IMG/VR virus record: IMGVR_UViG_3300025000_000321
Coordinates: 1 to 30,749 of that record
Strand: one strand, 5' to 3'
Source: a virus
DNA: 30,749 nt
Part shown: piece after piece, positions 5,495 to 11,017 of the stretch
How the letters are laid out: every line of letters starts with the position of its first letter
Position numbering within the stretch: position 1 is the stretch's first letter
Notes under the pieces: model-generated
The model's database searches: none
The model's input: only the letters and a program-made list of their open reading frames with translations
What the model was told of the DNA's origin: nothing
Made by a program: the position numbers and the translations under genes

Positions 5495-5886
5495 AAACAC
5501 TAATATTTTTATTCTTATTTGTAAGTATTGGTCATGCACAAACGACAACACCGTTAAGTCCTATTGATTCGACAAGAAAAGTTCTTAAAGAAAAATATGG
5601 TTATGATTTAGTCCTACCTATTGTACAACAGCCAAAAACTTGGCAACAAGAACTTATTTCTCTCTGGAAAGAATATAAGAGCGAGTGCTACAAAGACTCA
5701 ACGGTCAATAATGTTTGGTTGTCCTATGATTCATTGGCGACGGTAAAATATTATGAACAACATCCAGACATCCCCAAAGAAAATAGATGGGGGTCAATTA
5801 TGAAAGAAGAAAAGATTTATTCTCACAAACAACCAACCTTTGAGGGATTTATGGAATGGTTTGGAAAAAGATTAGGAGATAAATAA
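5491..5886 (+). CDS. Exported protein with signal peptide (131 aa)
   Basis: A second Sec signal, MKTLIFLFLFVSIGHAQ, with cleavage expected after G-H-A, precedes a 114-residue mature part that is Lys/Glu-rich, contains W-Q-Q-E-L-I-S-L-W-K-E-Y-K and ends G-F-M-E-W-F-G-K-R. No membrane segment follows, so it is probably a soluble periplasmic or secreted protein. It is the third exported product in a row and overlaps the gene before it by four bases, suggesting a joint role at the cell envelope. Family unknown. Confidence 0.6.
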   Translation: MKTLIFLFLFVSIGHAQTTTPLSPIDSTRKVLKEKYGYDLVLPIVQQPKTWQQELISLWKEYKSECYKDSTVNNVWLSYDSLATVKYYEQHPDIPKENRWGSIMKEEKIYSHKQPTFEGFMEWFGKRLGDK

Positions 5887-5887
5887 T

Positions 5888-6079
5888 ATGGCAGACATTA
5901 AAGAGTTCATAGAAGCATACAAGAAAGGAATTGGAAAAGGGATAGAGGTTTGTGATAAAGAGTTGGCTCATTTAAATAAATGGAATTATAAAAAAGATGA
6001 ACCAGCAAAAACATCAGTGCTGTTTATCAAACAACAGTTACAGCAACTAATTAAGGAGCAAACAATAGAATTAAAATAA
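5888..6079 (+). CDS. Hypothetical small protein (63 aa)
   Basis: The ATG lies two bases after the preceding stop; the upstream GGAGATAAATA inside that gene can serve as ribosome site. The sequence (MADIKEFIEAYKKGIGKGIE then a helical C-terminus KQQLQQLIKEQTIEL) is charged and helical, probably a short coiled coil or two-helix protein. No signal peptide. Unknown function. Confidence 0.55.
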   Translation: MADIKEFIEAYKKGIGKGIEVCDKELAHLNKWNYKKDEPAKTSVLFIKQQLQQLIKEQTIELK

Positions 6080-6092
6080 AGGAATTTGAGAA

Positions 6093-6437
6093 ATGTCTAT
6101 AAATGATTATCCGACCGACCAAGAATTAGAAGAAATAAGAAACCATGATTGCATAAAAGACTTAAAAGGATTTCTTGAACTATTAGAATCCGTTTGGAAT
6201 GATGATTATGGGACTTTTGAATTAAAGGGCAAGACGTTAAAATTAATTACTGGCGGGTGGAGTGGAAACGAGGATACACTTTGTGCTATACCGAAAATAT
6301 TTGATATGGCTTATTGGTATCAATCTAAGAGGGGCGGATTACATATTTATAAAATAACTCACTTTGACAAAGGAGACAAATATGCGAGCAAAAAGATTAA
6401 CGCTAAATCCACTATCTCCATATCCGGTAAGGTGTAA
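6093..6437 (+). CDS. Phage hypothetical protein with T/I-G-G-W-S-G-N-E motif
   Basis: The start M-S-I-N-D-Y-P-T-D-Q-E-L follows AAAGGAATTTGAGAA. A helix with L-L-E-L-L-E-S-V-W is followed by a beta region containing L-I-T-G-G-W-S-G-N-E-D and later F-D-M-A-Y-W-Y-Q-S-K-R-G-G-L-H-I-Y. I know this combination from a widespread family of small phage proteins without known function. The last 19 codons overlap the next gene in another frame. No export signal. Confidence 0.6.
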   Translation: MSINDYPTDQELEEIRNHDCIKDLKGFLELLESVWNDDYGTFELKGKTLKLITGGWSGNEDTLCAIPKIFDMAYWYQSKRGGLHIYKITHFDKGDKYASKKINAKSTISISGKV

Positions 6438-6555
6438 ATATTATGGTTACTATCCAAAAAATTTGATCAGTCTTTTCGTTCTCAACAGAGAACCGACAAA
6501 AGAAGATAATGCTTGCCAAAGGGTCAAGTCGAGAAAGTTCAGAGCTCAATCATAA
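6382..6555 (+). CDS. Small basic hypothetical protein (57 aa)
   Basis: ATG 6382 is preceded by AGGAG (6371-6375), which is why I prefer it to the earlier in-frame ATG at 6364. The protein is basic (MRAKRLTLNPLSPYPVRC ... KSRKFRAQS) with two cysteines. It overlaps the previous gene by 56 bases, which is long for coupled phage genes and lowers confidence, although the ribosome site is good. Unknown function. Confidence 0.45.
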   Translation: MRAKRLTLNPLSPYPVRCKYYGYYPKNLISLFVLNREPTKEDNACQRVKSRKFRAQS

Positions 6556-6572
6556 AAAGTATATATACAAAC

Positions 6573-6603
6573 TTGACAAATGACACTAATAATGTTATCT
6601 TTA
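6573..6603 (+). promoter_or_regulatory. Promoter TTGACA-17-TATCTTTA
   Basis: TTGACA at 6573-6578 and TATCTTTA at 6596-6603 are 17 bases apart. The -10 octamer is identical to that at 572-579. It lies upstream of the short gene at 6632 and of the structured stretch that ends in a terminator at 7143, so it could produce a transcript of about 530 nt. Confidence 0.65.
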
Positions 6604-6631
6604 GAGAGAGAGTAGTAGCCTTTTTGCTTTT

Positions 6632-6826
6632 ATGAATACCAACGCCGAAATGGAAGTAAAAACAAAGGATAAATCCCCGAATTTGTATAAAGATACGTTT
6701 AGTGAACACGAATACTTACTTGACAATTTCTGTGGGAACGGATTCTCGATCATTCCCCTGCCAGAAAAACCACGAAAGAAACGAAAAATTAATACAATTA
6801 AAAATTTAGTAACAAAAAATTTATAA
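6632..6826 (+). CDS. Small basic protein ahead of structured RNA (64 aa)
   Basis: The frame begins MNTNAEMEVKTKDKSPNLYK and ends in a strongly basic tail P-R-K-K-R-K-I-N-T-I-K-N-L-V-T-K-N-L that could bind nucleic acid. There is no Shine-Dalgarno sequence; the ATG follows a T-rich CCTTTTTGCTTTT, about 28 bases from the -10 box. Being the only frame on the predicted transcript, it may be a leader gene with a long structured 3' region, or the RNA may be the real product. No family recognised. Confidence 0.45.
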   Translation: MNTNAEMEVKTKDKSPNLYKDTFSEHEYLLDNFCGNGFSIIPLPEKPRKKRKINTIKNLVTKNL

Positions 6827-6828
6827 TA

Positions 6829-7090
6829 GTATAGACTAAAAATCTATACCACTTGAAATAATGAAAAGCTATCATCGGATAGCAAGTTGCTTGGATAGTT
6901 CTTACAATGTATCTATGCACTACTGCACAAAGTAAGAGTTATAATTGCCGTCTCAAATTATATGGGGTATAAATTTCAAAAATCTATATTCCTAAAAATT
7001 CATAGCCATTTGGTAAAGTTACCTCAAGCGAGTTCATTGCTCGGAATGGCTCAAAAATTAATACTCTCTTAGCGGGATTTACAAGCCCGC
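6829..7090 (+). ncRNA. Candidate structured non-coding RNA before a terminator
   Basis: The gene-free stretch 6827-7218 folds on paper into successive elements: GTATAGA (6829-6835)/TCTATAC (6843-6849); GCTATC (6868-6873)/GATAGC (6878-6883); an 11-bp stem 6895-6905/6932-6942 with two G-U pairs enclosing TGCA/TGCA (6916-6927); AGCCATT (7004-7010)/AATGGCT (7045-7051) closing two inner hairpins, GGTA/TACC (7012-7023) and CGAG/CTCG (7029-7043); and GCGGG (7072-7076)/CCCGC (7086-7090). A perfect terminator follows at 7116. I know no RNA family matching it. It could be a separate RNA or the 3' region of the 6632 message. Confidence 0.4.
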
Positions 7091-7115
7091 ATTTCTCCTA
7101 AAAATTATGTTGTCT

Positions 7116-7143
7116 GAATGTGCATTTAAGTGCACATTCTTTT
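7116..7143 (+). terminator. Rho-independent terminator
   Basis: GAATGTGCA (7116-7124) and TGCACATTC (7131-7139) form a perfect 9-bp stem with a TTTAAG loop, followed by TTTT. It ends rightward transcription from the promoter at 6573. The leftward genes end at 7219; read from that side there is no T run directly after the stem. Confidence 0.8.
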
Positions 7144-7218
7144 GTAAATCTTGATGTTTTTATTATTTAACACATCAAAGTGCAATATGATGCACATTGA
7201 TGCAAGATATAGGTGTTA

Positions 7219-7350
7219 TTAAAAGAATCTTGTTAATTCTGCGGGTAATTGTAAAAGTTCTATAAACTCCCAGTCTTCTGGTGTCTTAAAGCCATTTCTC
7301 ATTCCAGGATGTTTTCTATCAAGTTCTTTCAATAGTTCTGTCGTTATCAT
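7219..7350 (-). CDS. Hypothetical small protein (43 aa), last gene of the leftward cluster
   Basis: Reading leftward, ATG at 7350-7348 is preceded by AAAGAAGAAAA and opens a 43-codon frame beginning MITTELLKELDRKHPG and ending in L-P-A-E-L-T-R-F-F. It contains N-G-F-K-T-P-E-D-W-E-F-I. Gap to the gene upstream is 21 bases. Sensible amino-acid composition and a ribosome site support it; function unknown. Confidence 0.5.
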   Translation of the reverse strand: MITTELLKELDRKHPGMRNGFKTPEDWEFIELLQLPAELTRFF

Positions 7351-7371
7351 TTTTCTTCTTCTTTATATTAG

Positions 7372-7572
7372 TTATGCAAAATGCAATTCTGTTTTATCAG
7401 TGTACTTCTTGTCAAGATACTTTTTGCTATTTTCAATCTGTCTTTCAATTCTGTTAATCTCTTTCTCTATCTTGGTTTTTTGTGAAGCATAGCATAGCTG
7501 ATAATATGCTTTCTTAAGTCTCGCAAGCTTAGAAAATAGGTATGTCATTTGTTCGGATTCGATTTGTGTCAT
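7372..7572 (-). CDS. Hypothetical coiled-coil protein (66 aa)
   Basis: The leftward frame starts at 7572, after AAAGGGAGAAATGAA, and its ATG overlaps the stop of the gene upstream (ATGA). The product is almost entirely helical and charged: L-A-R-L-K-K-A-Y-Y, then K-T-K-I-E-K-E-I-N-R-I-E-R-Q-I-E-N-S-K-K, a likely coiled coil. No export signal. Similar small helical proteins are common in early or middle phage regions; role unknown. Confidence 0.6.
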   Translation of the reverse strand: MTQIESEQMTYLFSKLARLKKAYYQLCYASQKTKIEKEINRIERQIENSKKYLDKKYTDKTELHFA

Positions 7573-7739
7573 TTCATTTCTCCCTTTAATGCGTCTGCAA
7601 TTATCTTTTTCATATCTTTTATTAATTTTTTGTTCCAGTTGTTTTTCAGCCGGAACTCTTTGAACGCATCTAAGTTATCAAAAAGATAATTCAAACTGAA
7701 TAAGGCAGTTCTCATTTTCTCTTCTTTCGTCTTTCTCAT
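7569..7739 (-). CDS. Hypothetical small basic protein (56 aa)
   Basis: Reading leftward, the ATG at 7739-7737 follows CGGAGAAATGAG. An earlier ATG at 7744 is nearer the GGAG but opens only ATG-AGA-TGA, so a two-codon mini-frame precedes the gene. The protein starts MRKTKEEKMRTALFSLNYLF and continues with Lys-rich helices (FRLKNNWNKKLIKDMKKI). Its stop overlaps the start of the next gene by ATGA, indicating coupled translation. Function unknown. Confidence 0.55.
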   Translation of the reverse strand: MRKTKEEKMRTALFSLNYLFDNLDAFKEFRLKNNWNKKLIKDMKKIIADALKGEMK

Positions 7740-7759
7740 CTCATTTCTCCGTTATTTAG

Positions 7760-7840
7760 TTAAAAAATTAACAATACATTAGCAATCAATAAAACTACCA
7801 CAGCCCCCCAAACGAGATATAGTTTTGTATTATCGGTCAT
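7760..7840 (-). CDS. Micro membrane protein (26 aa)
   Basis: A 26-codon frame begins MTDNTKLYLVWGAVVVLLIA and ends NVLLIF: a short polar head and one hydrophobic span of about 18 residues. Its ATG overlaps the TGA of the gene upstream (ATGA), and its TAA lies in the TTTTAACTAA motif that precedes the next gene. Such micro-proteins are often real in phages (holin-like or host-membrane effectors), but its size leaves doubt. Confidence 0.45.
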   Translation of the reverse strand: MTDNTKLYLVWGAVVVLLIANVLLIF

Positions 7841-8055
7841 ACCGCTATTTTAAAAAGAGGTTTATACATAGCTTGAATTTCTTCCGTTGCTTTTTTGATC
7901 TCAAGTCTGATCCTTCTTAAAACGGCAAGGATATAATCATCTTCAGATGGTGTTAGTGCTTCGTCTTGCCAAATGTTATCAAGACTGTCTTTGAGTTCTT
8001 GAAGTCTCTCAAGTTCTCTTTCTTTTTGTTTAAGCTCATAAAATTGATCTTTCAT
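7837..8055 (-). CDS. Hypothetical coiled-coil protein (72 aa)
   Basis: The start at 8055 has a strong ribosome site, CCGGAGAAAGGAAA. The first 30 residues, MKDQFYELKQKERELERLQE and onward, form a heptad-like charged helix; a second helix (YILAVLRRIRLEIKKATEEI) follows, and the tail is A-M-Y-K-P-L-F-K-I-A-V. Probably a two-helix coiled-coil protein acting in the cytoplasm. ATGA overlap with the micro membrane protein suggests joint expression. No family recognised. Confidence 0.65.
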   Translation of the reverse strand: MKDQFYELKQKERELERLQELKDSLDNIWQDEALTPSEDDYILAVLRRIRLEIKKATEEIQAMYKPLFKIAV

Positions 8056-8092
8056 TTTCCTTTCTCCGGTTAGTTAAAAAATCATATAGTCC
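8056..8092 (-). repeat. Recurrent leader motif ACTATAT(A/G)ATTTTT..TTAA(C/T)TAA before leftward genes
   Basis: The leader of the gene starting at 8055 reads ACTATATGATTTTTTAACTA then ACCGGAGAAAGG. The leader of the gene starting at 8312 (8313-8352) has ACTATATAATTTTTCTTAAT then TAA and AGAGG. The 3' half, TAACTAA followed by a purine-rich ribosome site, recurs before the genes starting at 7739 (about 7752-7765), 8862 (about 8875-8890) and 7350, and rightward at 11890-11903. Often its TAA is the stop of the gene upstream. It may be a shared translation or promoter element. Confidence 0.5.
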
Positions 8093-8100
8093 TCAAAAAA

Positions 8101-8312
8101 TTATATTTTGTTGCCCAACAAAAAGGTTAAAGCCTTGATTTTGTCGTTTCTTTCTTTGTCGGGGCAAATCTTGTTCTCGTTATTCTTGTTGAACCTTAGA
8201 CTTCTCAGGGTTGTTCGTTGCCATTTTTTTTTCTTGGTTTGAACATAGCAAGCCAAAATTCAAAATTTGCCATATTGTCAACCTCGATTATAGGTCTTTT
8301 AAATTTAATCAT
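8101..8312 (-). CDS. Hypothetical protein, apparently read through a -1 frameshift at an A9 run
   Basis: Reading leftward, ATG 8312 follows AGAGGTAAAGAA and opens MIKFKRPIIEVDNMANFEFW and on through M-F-K-P-R-K-K, but the frame ends at a TGA at 8205-8207 after 35 codons. A run of nine A (T9 at 8224-8232 on the plus strand) lies just before. Slipping back one base there continues as K-W-Q-R-T-T-L-R-S-L-R-F-N-K-N and ends at 8101, giving about 70 residues with much more protein-like content. Either programmed -1 frameshifting or an indel error in a homopolymer explains this; a 35-residue product is the third option. Function unknown. Confidence 0.5.
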
Positions 8313-8458
8313 TTCTTTACCTCTATTTTAATTAAGAAAAATTATATAGTTACTATGCTTAAAAAGTCTATAGCTAAGTAAAAAATCATAATCCCCTAAA
8401 TTCTTTATCTCTGTTATGTAGAGCATATCAAGAACCACATTTTAGTGATACAAAAAAC

Positions 8459-8593
8459 ATAGGGCAGTCGGACACTTTATTCTATGGACTCGGACTCAGC
8501 GTCTTGGAGAAGGCATTTTGTGCCGCACTCAAGCCCTATTTATTAGTTCCCTTGTTGGTAATGAGCCAAACCACGTCTAAACGTGCAAGGGAA
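8459..8593 (-). ncRNA. Two-domain foldable element with a compact three-way junction
   Basis: Between leftward genes, ATAGGGC (8459-8465) pairs with GCCCTAT (8533-8539), enclosing GGCA/TGCC (8512-8524). Seven bases on, TTCCCTTG (8547-8554) pairs with CAAGGGAA (8586-8593) and encloses TTGG (8555-8558)/CCAA (8566-8569) and CACGT (8572-8576)/ACGTG (8581-8585), with only AC between the inner stems and no bases between the outer and inner stems. GTCGGAC and CTCGGAC recur in the first domain. Strand is undetermined: I list minus because the surrounding genes run that way. It could be a small RNA, an untranslated control region, or a DNA site. Confidence 0.4.
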
Positions 8594-8598
8594 AGAGA

Positions 8599-8862
8599 TT
8601 AATTTCTACCGTGTATTTCCAGACTTTCCAAAGAATAAAAATTATATCCGTTTAGCTTATAAGATGGATATAATCCAGGATAGTCAATTTCTATTGATGG
8701 ATAAACTTCTTTTATTAGCGTTTCGGCTTTATCATAAGCGGCTTGGCTTTCTTTCTCTTTTTGTGCTAACGTTTCGGAATTGCCCGAATTATTGCCATCT
8801 TCCCAAAGCTTCGCCCCCTTGTTAATAAGTCTTTTTGCTTTGTTTAGTTTCTCGTTTTGCAT
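8599..8862 (-). CDS. Hypothetical protein (87 aa)
   Basis: The leftward start at 8862 follows AAGAGAGGAACACA. The protein begins MQNEKLNKAKRLINKGAKLW, then a polar linker with N-S-G-N-S-E, a second helix (AYDKAETLIKEVYPSIE) and a Tyr-rich end (DYPGLYPSYKLNGYNFYS). There is no signal peptide or cysteine. It is followed downstream by the structured element at 8459-8593. Overlapping rightward frames at the same place are unconvincing. Function unknown. Confidence 0.6.
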   Translation of the reverse strand: MQNEKLNKAKRLINKGAKLWEDGNNSGNSETLAQKEKESQAAYDKAETLIKEVYPSIEIDYPGLYPSYKLNGYNFYSLESLEIHGRN

Positions 8863-8884
8863 TGTGTTCCTCTCTTTTATTTAG

Positions 8885-9055
8885 TTAAACAAAAAACAAA
8901 TTAACAGGGATATATTCTTTCACAGTTAGAATATATTCATCAAAACATTCAAATACAACAAAATTAACCATACTAAGAGCCTCATGCTCGTCTTGTGCCT
9001 CTACAACCTGCACAAACTTAGTATCATTTGATACTATAGTTACTTCATATTTCAT
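8885..9055 (-). CDS. Hypothetical small protein (56 aa), first gene of the leftward cluster
   Basis: ATG 9055 opens MKYEVTIVSNDTKFVQVVEA then Q-D-E-H-E-A-L-S-M-V and ends P-V-N-L-F-F-V. A beta strand, then an amphipathic helix after an A-x-D-E-x-E-A turn, then strands is a pattern seen in short phage proteins. The ribosome site (AAGAGC) is weak. It lies 17 bases after the -10 box of a likely leftward promoter, so it is the cluster's first gene. Its TAA lies in the TTTAACTAA motif. Confidence 0.55.
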   Translation of the reverse strand: MKYEVTIVSNDTKFVQVVEAQDEHEALSMVNFVVFECFDEYILTVKEYIPVNLFFV

Positions 9056-9071
9056 TATAAGCTCTTATTTT

Positions 9072-9100
9072 TATCTATATCTATTCATAAGACGTGCCAA
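9072..9100 (-). promoter_or_regulatory. Leftward promoter TTGGCA-15-TATAGATA
   Basis: On the minus strand TTGGCA (9100-9095) is followed after 15 bases by TATAGATA (9079-9072), or after 17 by TAGATA. It lies just ahead of the first leftward gene and resembles the rightward promoters in form, though the spacing is less ideal. Confidence 0.4.
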
Positions 9101-9353
9101 GCGAAAAGCTAAGAAATTAATCTAAAATCAAAGGGCGAAAATAAGCAACTAAGCAAAATATTCGTACTAAACAGTGGAATCACCACAAGTCAATAAAACA
9201 AAACAAGTTGAGACTACGTAAATAATTCATAGTAAACGAAAGAAATTCGCACTAAAAACACAATAAAATCAGGTAATTTGAGACGGTAGAAATAAACAAA
9301 TTGGGTCTAAGCGATATTTGGAAGAAATAAACACTAAATTTTAAGACTAGTGA
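9101..9353. other. A-rich divergent intergenic region with short direct repeats
   Basis: No gene is visible. The plus strand is A-rich. Related words recur: ATTCGTACTAAAC (9160s), ATTCGCACTAAAAAC (9245), and a shorter form AAACACTAAA (9330s); also TTGAGACTACGTAAATAA (9209) and TTGAGACGGTAGAAATAA (9278). They could be regulator or replication-protein sites between the two divergent transcription units, but the copies are imperfect and irregularly spaced. No convincing rightward promoter was found. Confidence 0.35.
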
Positions 9354-9962
9354 ATGAAGACAGACTTTGAAAAGAAACAAAAGAAATTCCAAGCATATAG
9401 ACAGAAATATGATAGGCAACAACTCAGGACTATCAAGCTGATAGCTGAAGCAGTAAAGCTAATAATCAGTAATAATAATAAAAGATTTGATAATAAAGAC
9501 ATAAAAGATTTAAGTTTAAAGGTTTATTCGGATTATAACAAATTTAACCATATAAGGATACGAAATACTTTGATGCGTACAGATGTGCAGGAAACAATTA
9601 ATAATGAGCTTTTAAAGATATATATTGAGGCTGGATTATCAAAAGATGAGATAAGACCACTGCTAGAAAATGTTAAAAGTTGGATATTAGAGAAGAAAGA
9701 CATTGCAAATGGGCTGAAATTAATAGATAAACTTGAGACAGTCAACAATCTGGCACAAAAGAACAGCTTTACAGCCCGCACAACGGAGACTATTGATTAC
9801 TCAAGGTTAGGTAAAGACGGACAACCGGCTCAAAAAGTTACTAAAACCTTAGAAATATCTAAAAACACCAGTGATATAATGCCCGAAAATGAAGAGAAAA
9901 CACGGGAAAACACCCAAGCAGACATTGAAAATGAGCCAAAAAGAGAGAATATAAATGAGTAA
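9354..9962 (+). CDS. Hypothetical protein, possible small terminase subunit
   Basis: This 202-residue protein opens the rightward block leading to the large terminase. The N-terminal half is helical and basic; the middle has L-S-K-D-E-I-R-P-L-L-E-N and D-I-A-N-G-L-K-L-I-D-K-L-E, which recalls the oligomerisation region of small terminases; then F-T-A-R-T-T-E-T-I-D-Y-S-R-L-G and an acidic disordered tail rich in Glu and Asn. Position and architecture suggest DNA recognition for packaging. However, there is no clear helix-turn-helix and about 2 kb separates it from the large subunit, so a regulatory protein is also possible. The stop overlaps the next gene by eight bases. Confidence 0.4.
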   Translation: MKTDFEKKQKKFQAYRQKYDRQQLRTIKLIAEAVKLIISNNNKRFDNKDIKDLSLKVYSDYNKFNHIRIRNTLMRTDVQETINNELLKIYIEAGLSKDEIRPLLENVKSWILEKKDIANGLKLIDKLETVNNLAQKNSFTARTTETIDYSRLGKDGQPAQKVTKTLEISKNTSDIMPENEEKTRENTQADIENEPKRENINE

Positions 9963-10155
9963 GTCTAAGAAATCGGGTGAGATCGTGTCTCACAAGTCAA
10001 ATTTGGAAGGAATAAACCTCGATTTTGAGCCGTTAATAAAGGAAAACACGGGAAAACAGATTTTGTTTTACGCAAGCAAAGACAAATCCTATGAAGTTGT
10101 TTTTAATAATAGAAAGATAGAAACCATTTTAGATATATCCGCGCCCATAGGGTAG
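9955..10155 (+). CDS. Hypothetical protein (66 aa)
   Basis: The frame starts inside the end of the preceding gene, where AAAGAGAG precedes the ATG. The product begins with basic M-S-K-S-K-K-S-G-E-I-V, then N-L-D-F-E-P-L-I-K-E-N, and ends in strands (ILFYASKDKSYEVVF) and I-S-A-P-I-G. Cytoplasmic. The overlap suggests shared control with the 9354 gene. No family recognised. The following 144 bases (10156-10299) hold no gene and no convincing promoter. Confidence 0.55.
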   Translation: MSKSKKSGEIVSHKSNLEGINLDFEPLIKENTGKQILFYASKDKSYEVVFNNRKIETILDISAPIG

Positions 10156-10299
10156 GGGAGGGGTTTTGACCATAAATGGCACACTATAAAATAAATATAA
10201 TCAGTCAACGCTTAGTGTCTCATAACAATTCAAGTTTACATAATGGGTATTTTGCGTATTAAAATGTTATCAAAATAAATCAAAAATAAAGAGTTGTTT

Positions 10300-10572
10300 G
10301 TGATTGACAGCATGACAGAAGGTAGGGACAATATTGATAAGAGCGAGGATTTTGATTTGACCGTTCAACCCAAAAATAAGGATGGATTTTCAACGGAAAG
10401 TGACCCCCATAGACCCGAAAGTGATGGGGTGGGCATTGATATGGGAGACCTCCGTAAATTGTACCACCAAAAACACAAGATGACTTCAGACAAGACGTTT
10501 CTAGAGTTTATGGAAGAGGTTTCAGCGATTGTCGAAGAGCGCATATCCTCAAATCAAAAAACAGATTCCTAA
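10300..10572 (+). CDS. Hypothetical acidic protein (about 90 aa)
   Basis: Start choice is uncertain: TTG 10294, GTG 10300 and ATG 10312 are in frame. AAAGAG at 10288-10293 fits the GTG best. The protein has an acidic, probably disordered first half (SEDFDLTVQPKNKDGFSTES, D-P-H-R-P-E-S-D-G-V) and a helical second half (L-R-K-L-Y-H-Q-K-H-K, then FLEFMEEVSAIVEERI). It lies between the possible small terminase and a membrane protein in the pre-terminase block. Function unknown. Confidence 0.5.
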   Translation: MIDSMTEGRDNIDKSEDFDLTVQPKNKDGFSTESDPHRPESDGVGIDMGDLRKLYHQKHKMTSDKTFLEFMEEVSAIVEERISSNQKTDS

Positions 10573-10591
10573 AAATTTTGGTAAAAAAAAT

Positions 10592-11017
10592 ATGACAGCG
10601 CCCTTAGACATTATGATTTATCTGGCGTTCTTTTTTGCGGGTCGTTTTGTGTATGACAACTATATTAGGCTCAAGAAAATTGATTACTCGAAAATAGGCA
10701 AAGAGATAGGATCTCTTGAAAACGATAACGGGACAACCGTAACTACTATGCAATTTAATATTAGTCCCATTGGAATTACCGAAATCGAAAACATTTACTT
10801 TAACGATATGGACAGCGTTGAGAGAATCCCATTTAGCACAAACGGAATACTGATTCAGTATAAAGAGAGAGCAGACCACGAAGGGAATCCCTATTATGAA
10901 AAGATTGTGATAGTTTTATGTAAAGACATCAAGAAGAGAGAATTTCTTAGAGAAGAGGTGTCAAAGTATTCAACTAACCAACCGAAGGAGGAAGGGAAAT
11001 GTTCAACAAAAAGTTAA
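10592..11017 (+). CDS. Hypothetical single-span membrane-anchored protein
   Basis: I use ATG 10592; an upstream TTG at 10529 would overlap the previous gene and has no ribosome site. The N-terminus M-T-A-P-L-D-I-M-I-Y-L-A-F-F-F-A-G-R-F-V-Y contains one hydrophobic span of about 17 residues; the remaining 120 residues are charged with alternating strands (TTVTTMQFNISPIGITEIEN; KIVIVLCKDIKKREFLREEV). It therefore looks membrane-anchored with a soluble domain, probably cytoplasmic given the basic residues after the span. It ends with the strong AAGGAGG ribosome site of the next gene. No family recognised. Confidence 0.5.
   Translation: MTAPLDIMIYLAFFFAGRFVYDNYIRLKKIDYSKIGKEIGSLENDNGTTVTTMQFNISPIGITEIENIYFNDMDSVERIPFSTNGILIQYKERADHEGNPYYEKIVIVLCKDIKKREFLREEVSKYSTNQPKEEGKCSTKS

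Noticed and set aside
8583-8825. 80-codon plus-strand frame
   Set aside because: It is antisense to the supported minus-strand gene with a GAGAGG ribosome site.
6947-9287. Inverted match TAATTTGAGACGG between 6949-6961 (complement) and 9273-9285
   Set aside because: A 13-base inverted match is expected by chance several times in 30 kb of AT-rich DNA, and no integrase or second arm supports an attachment site.
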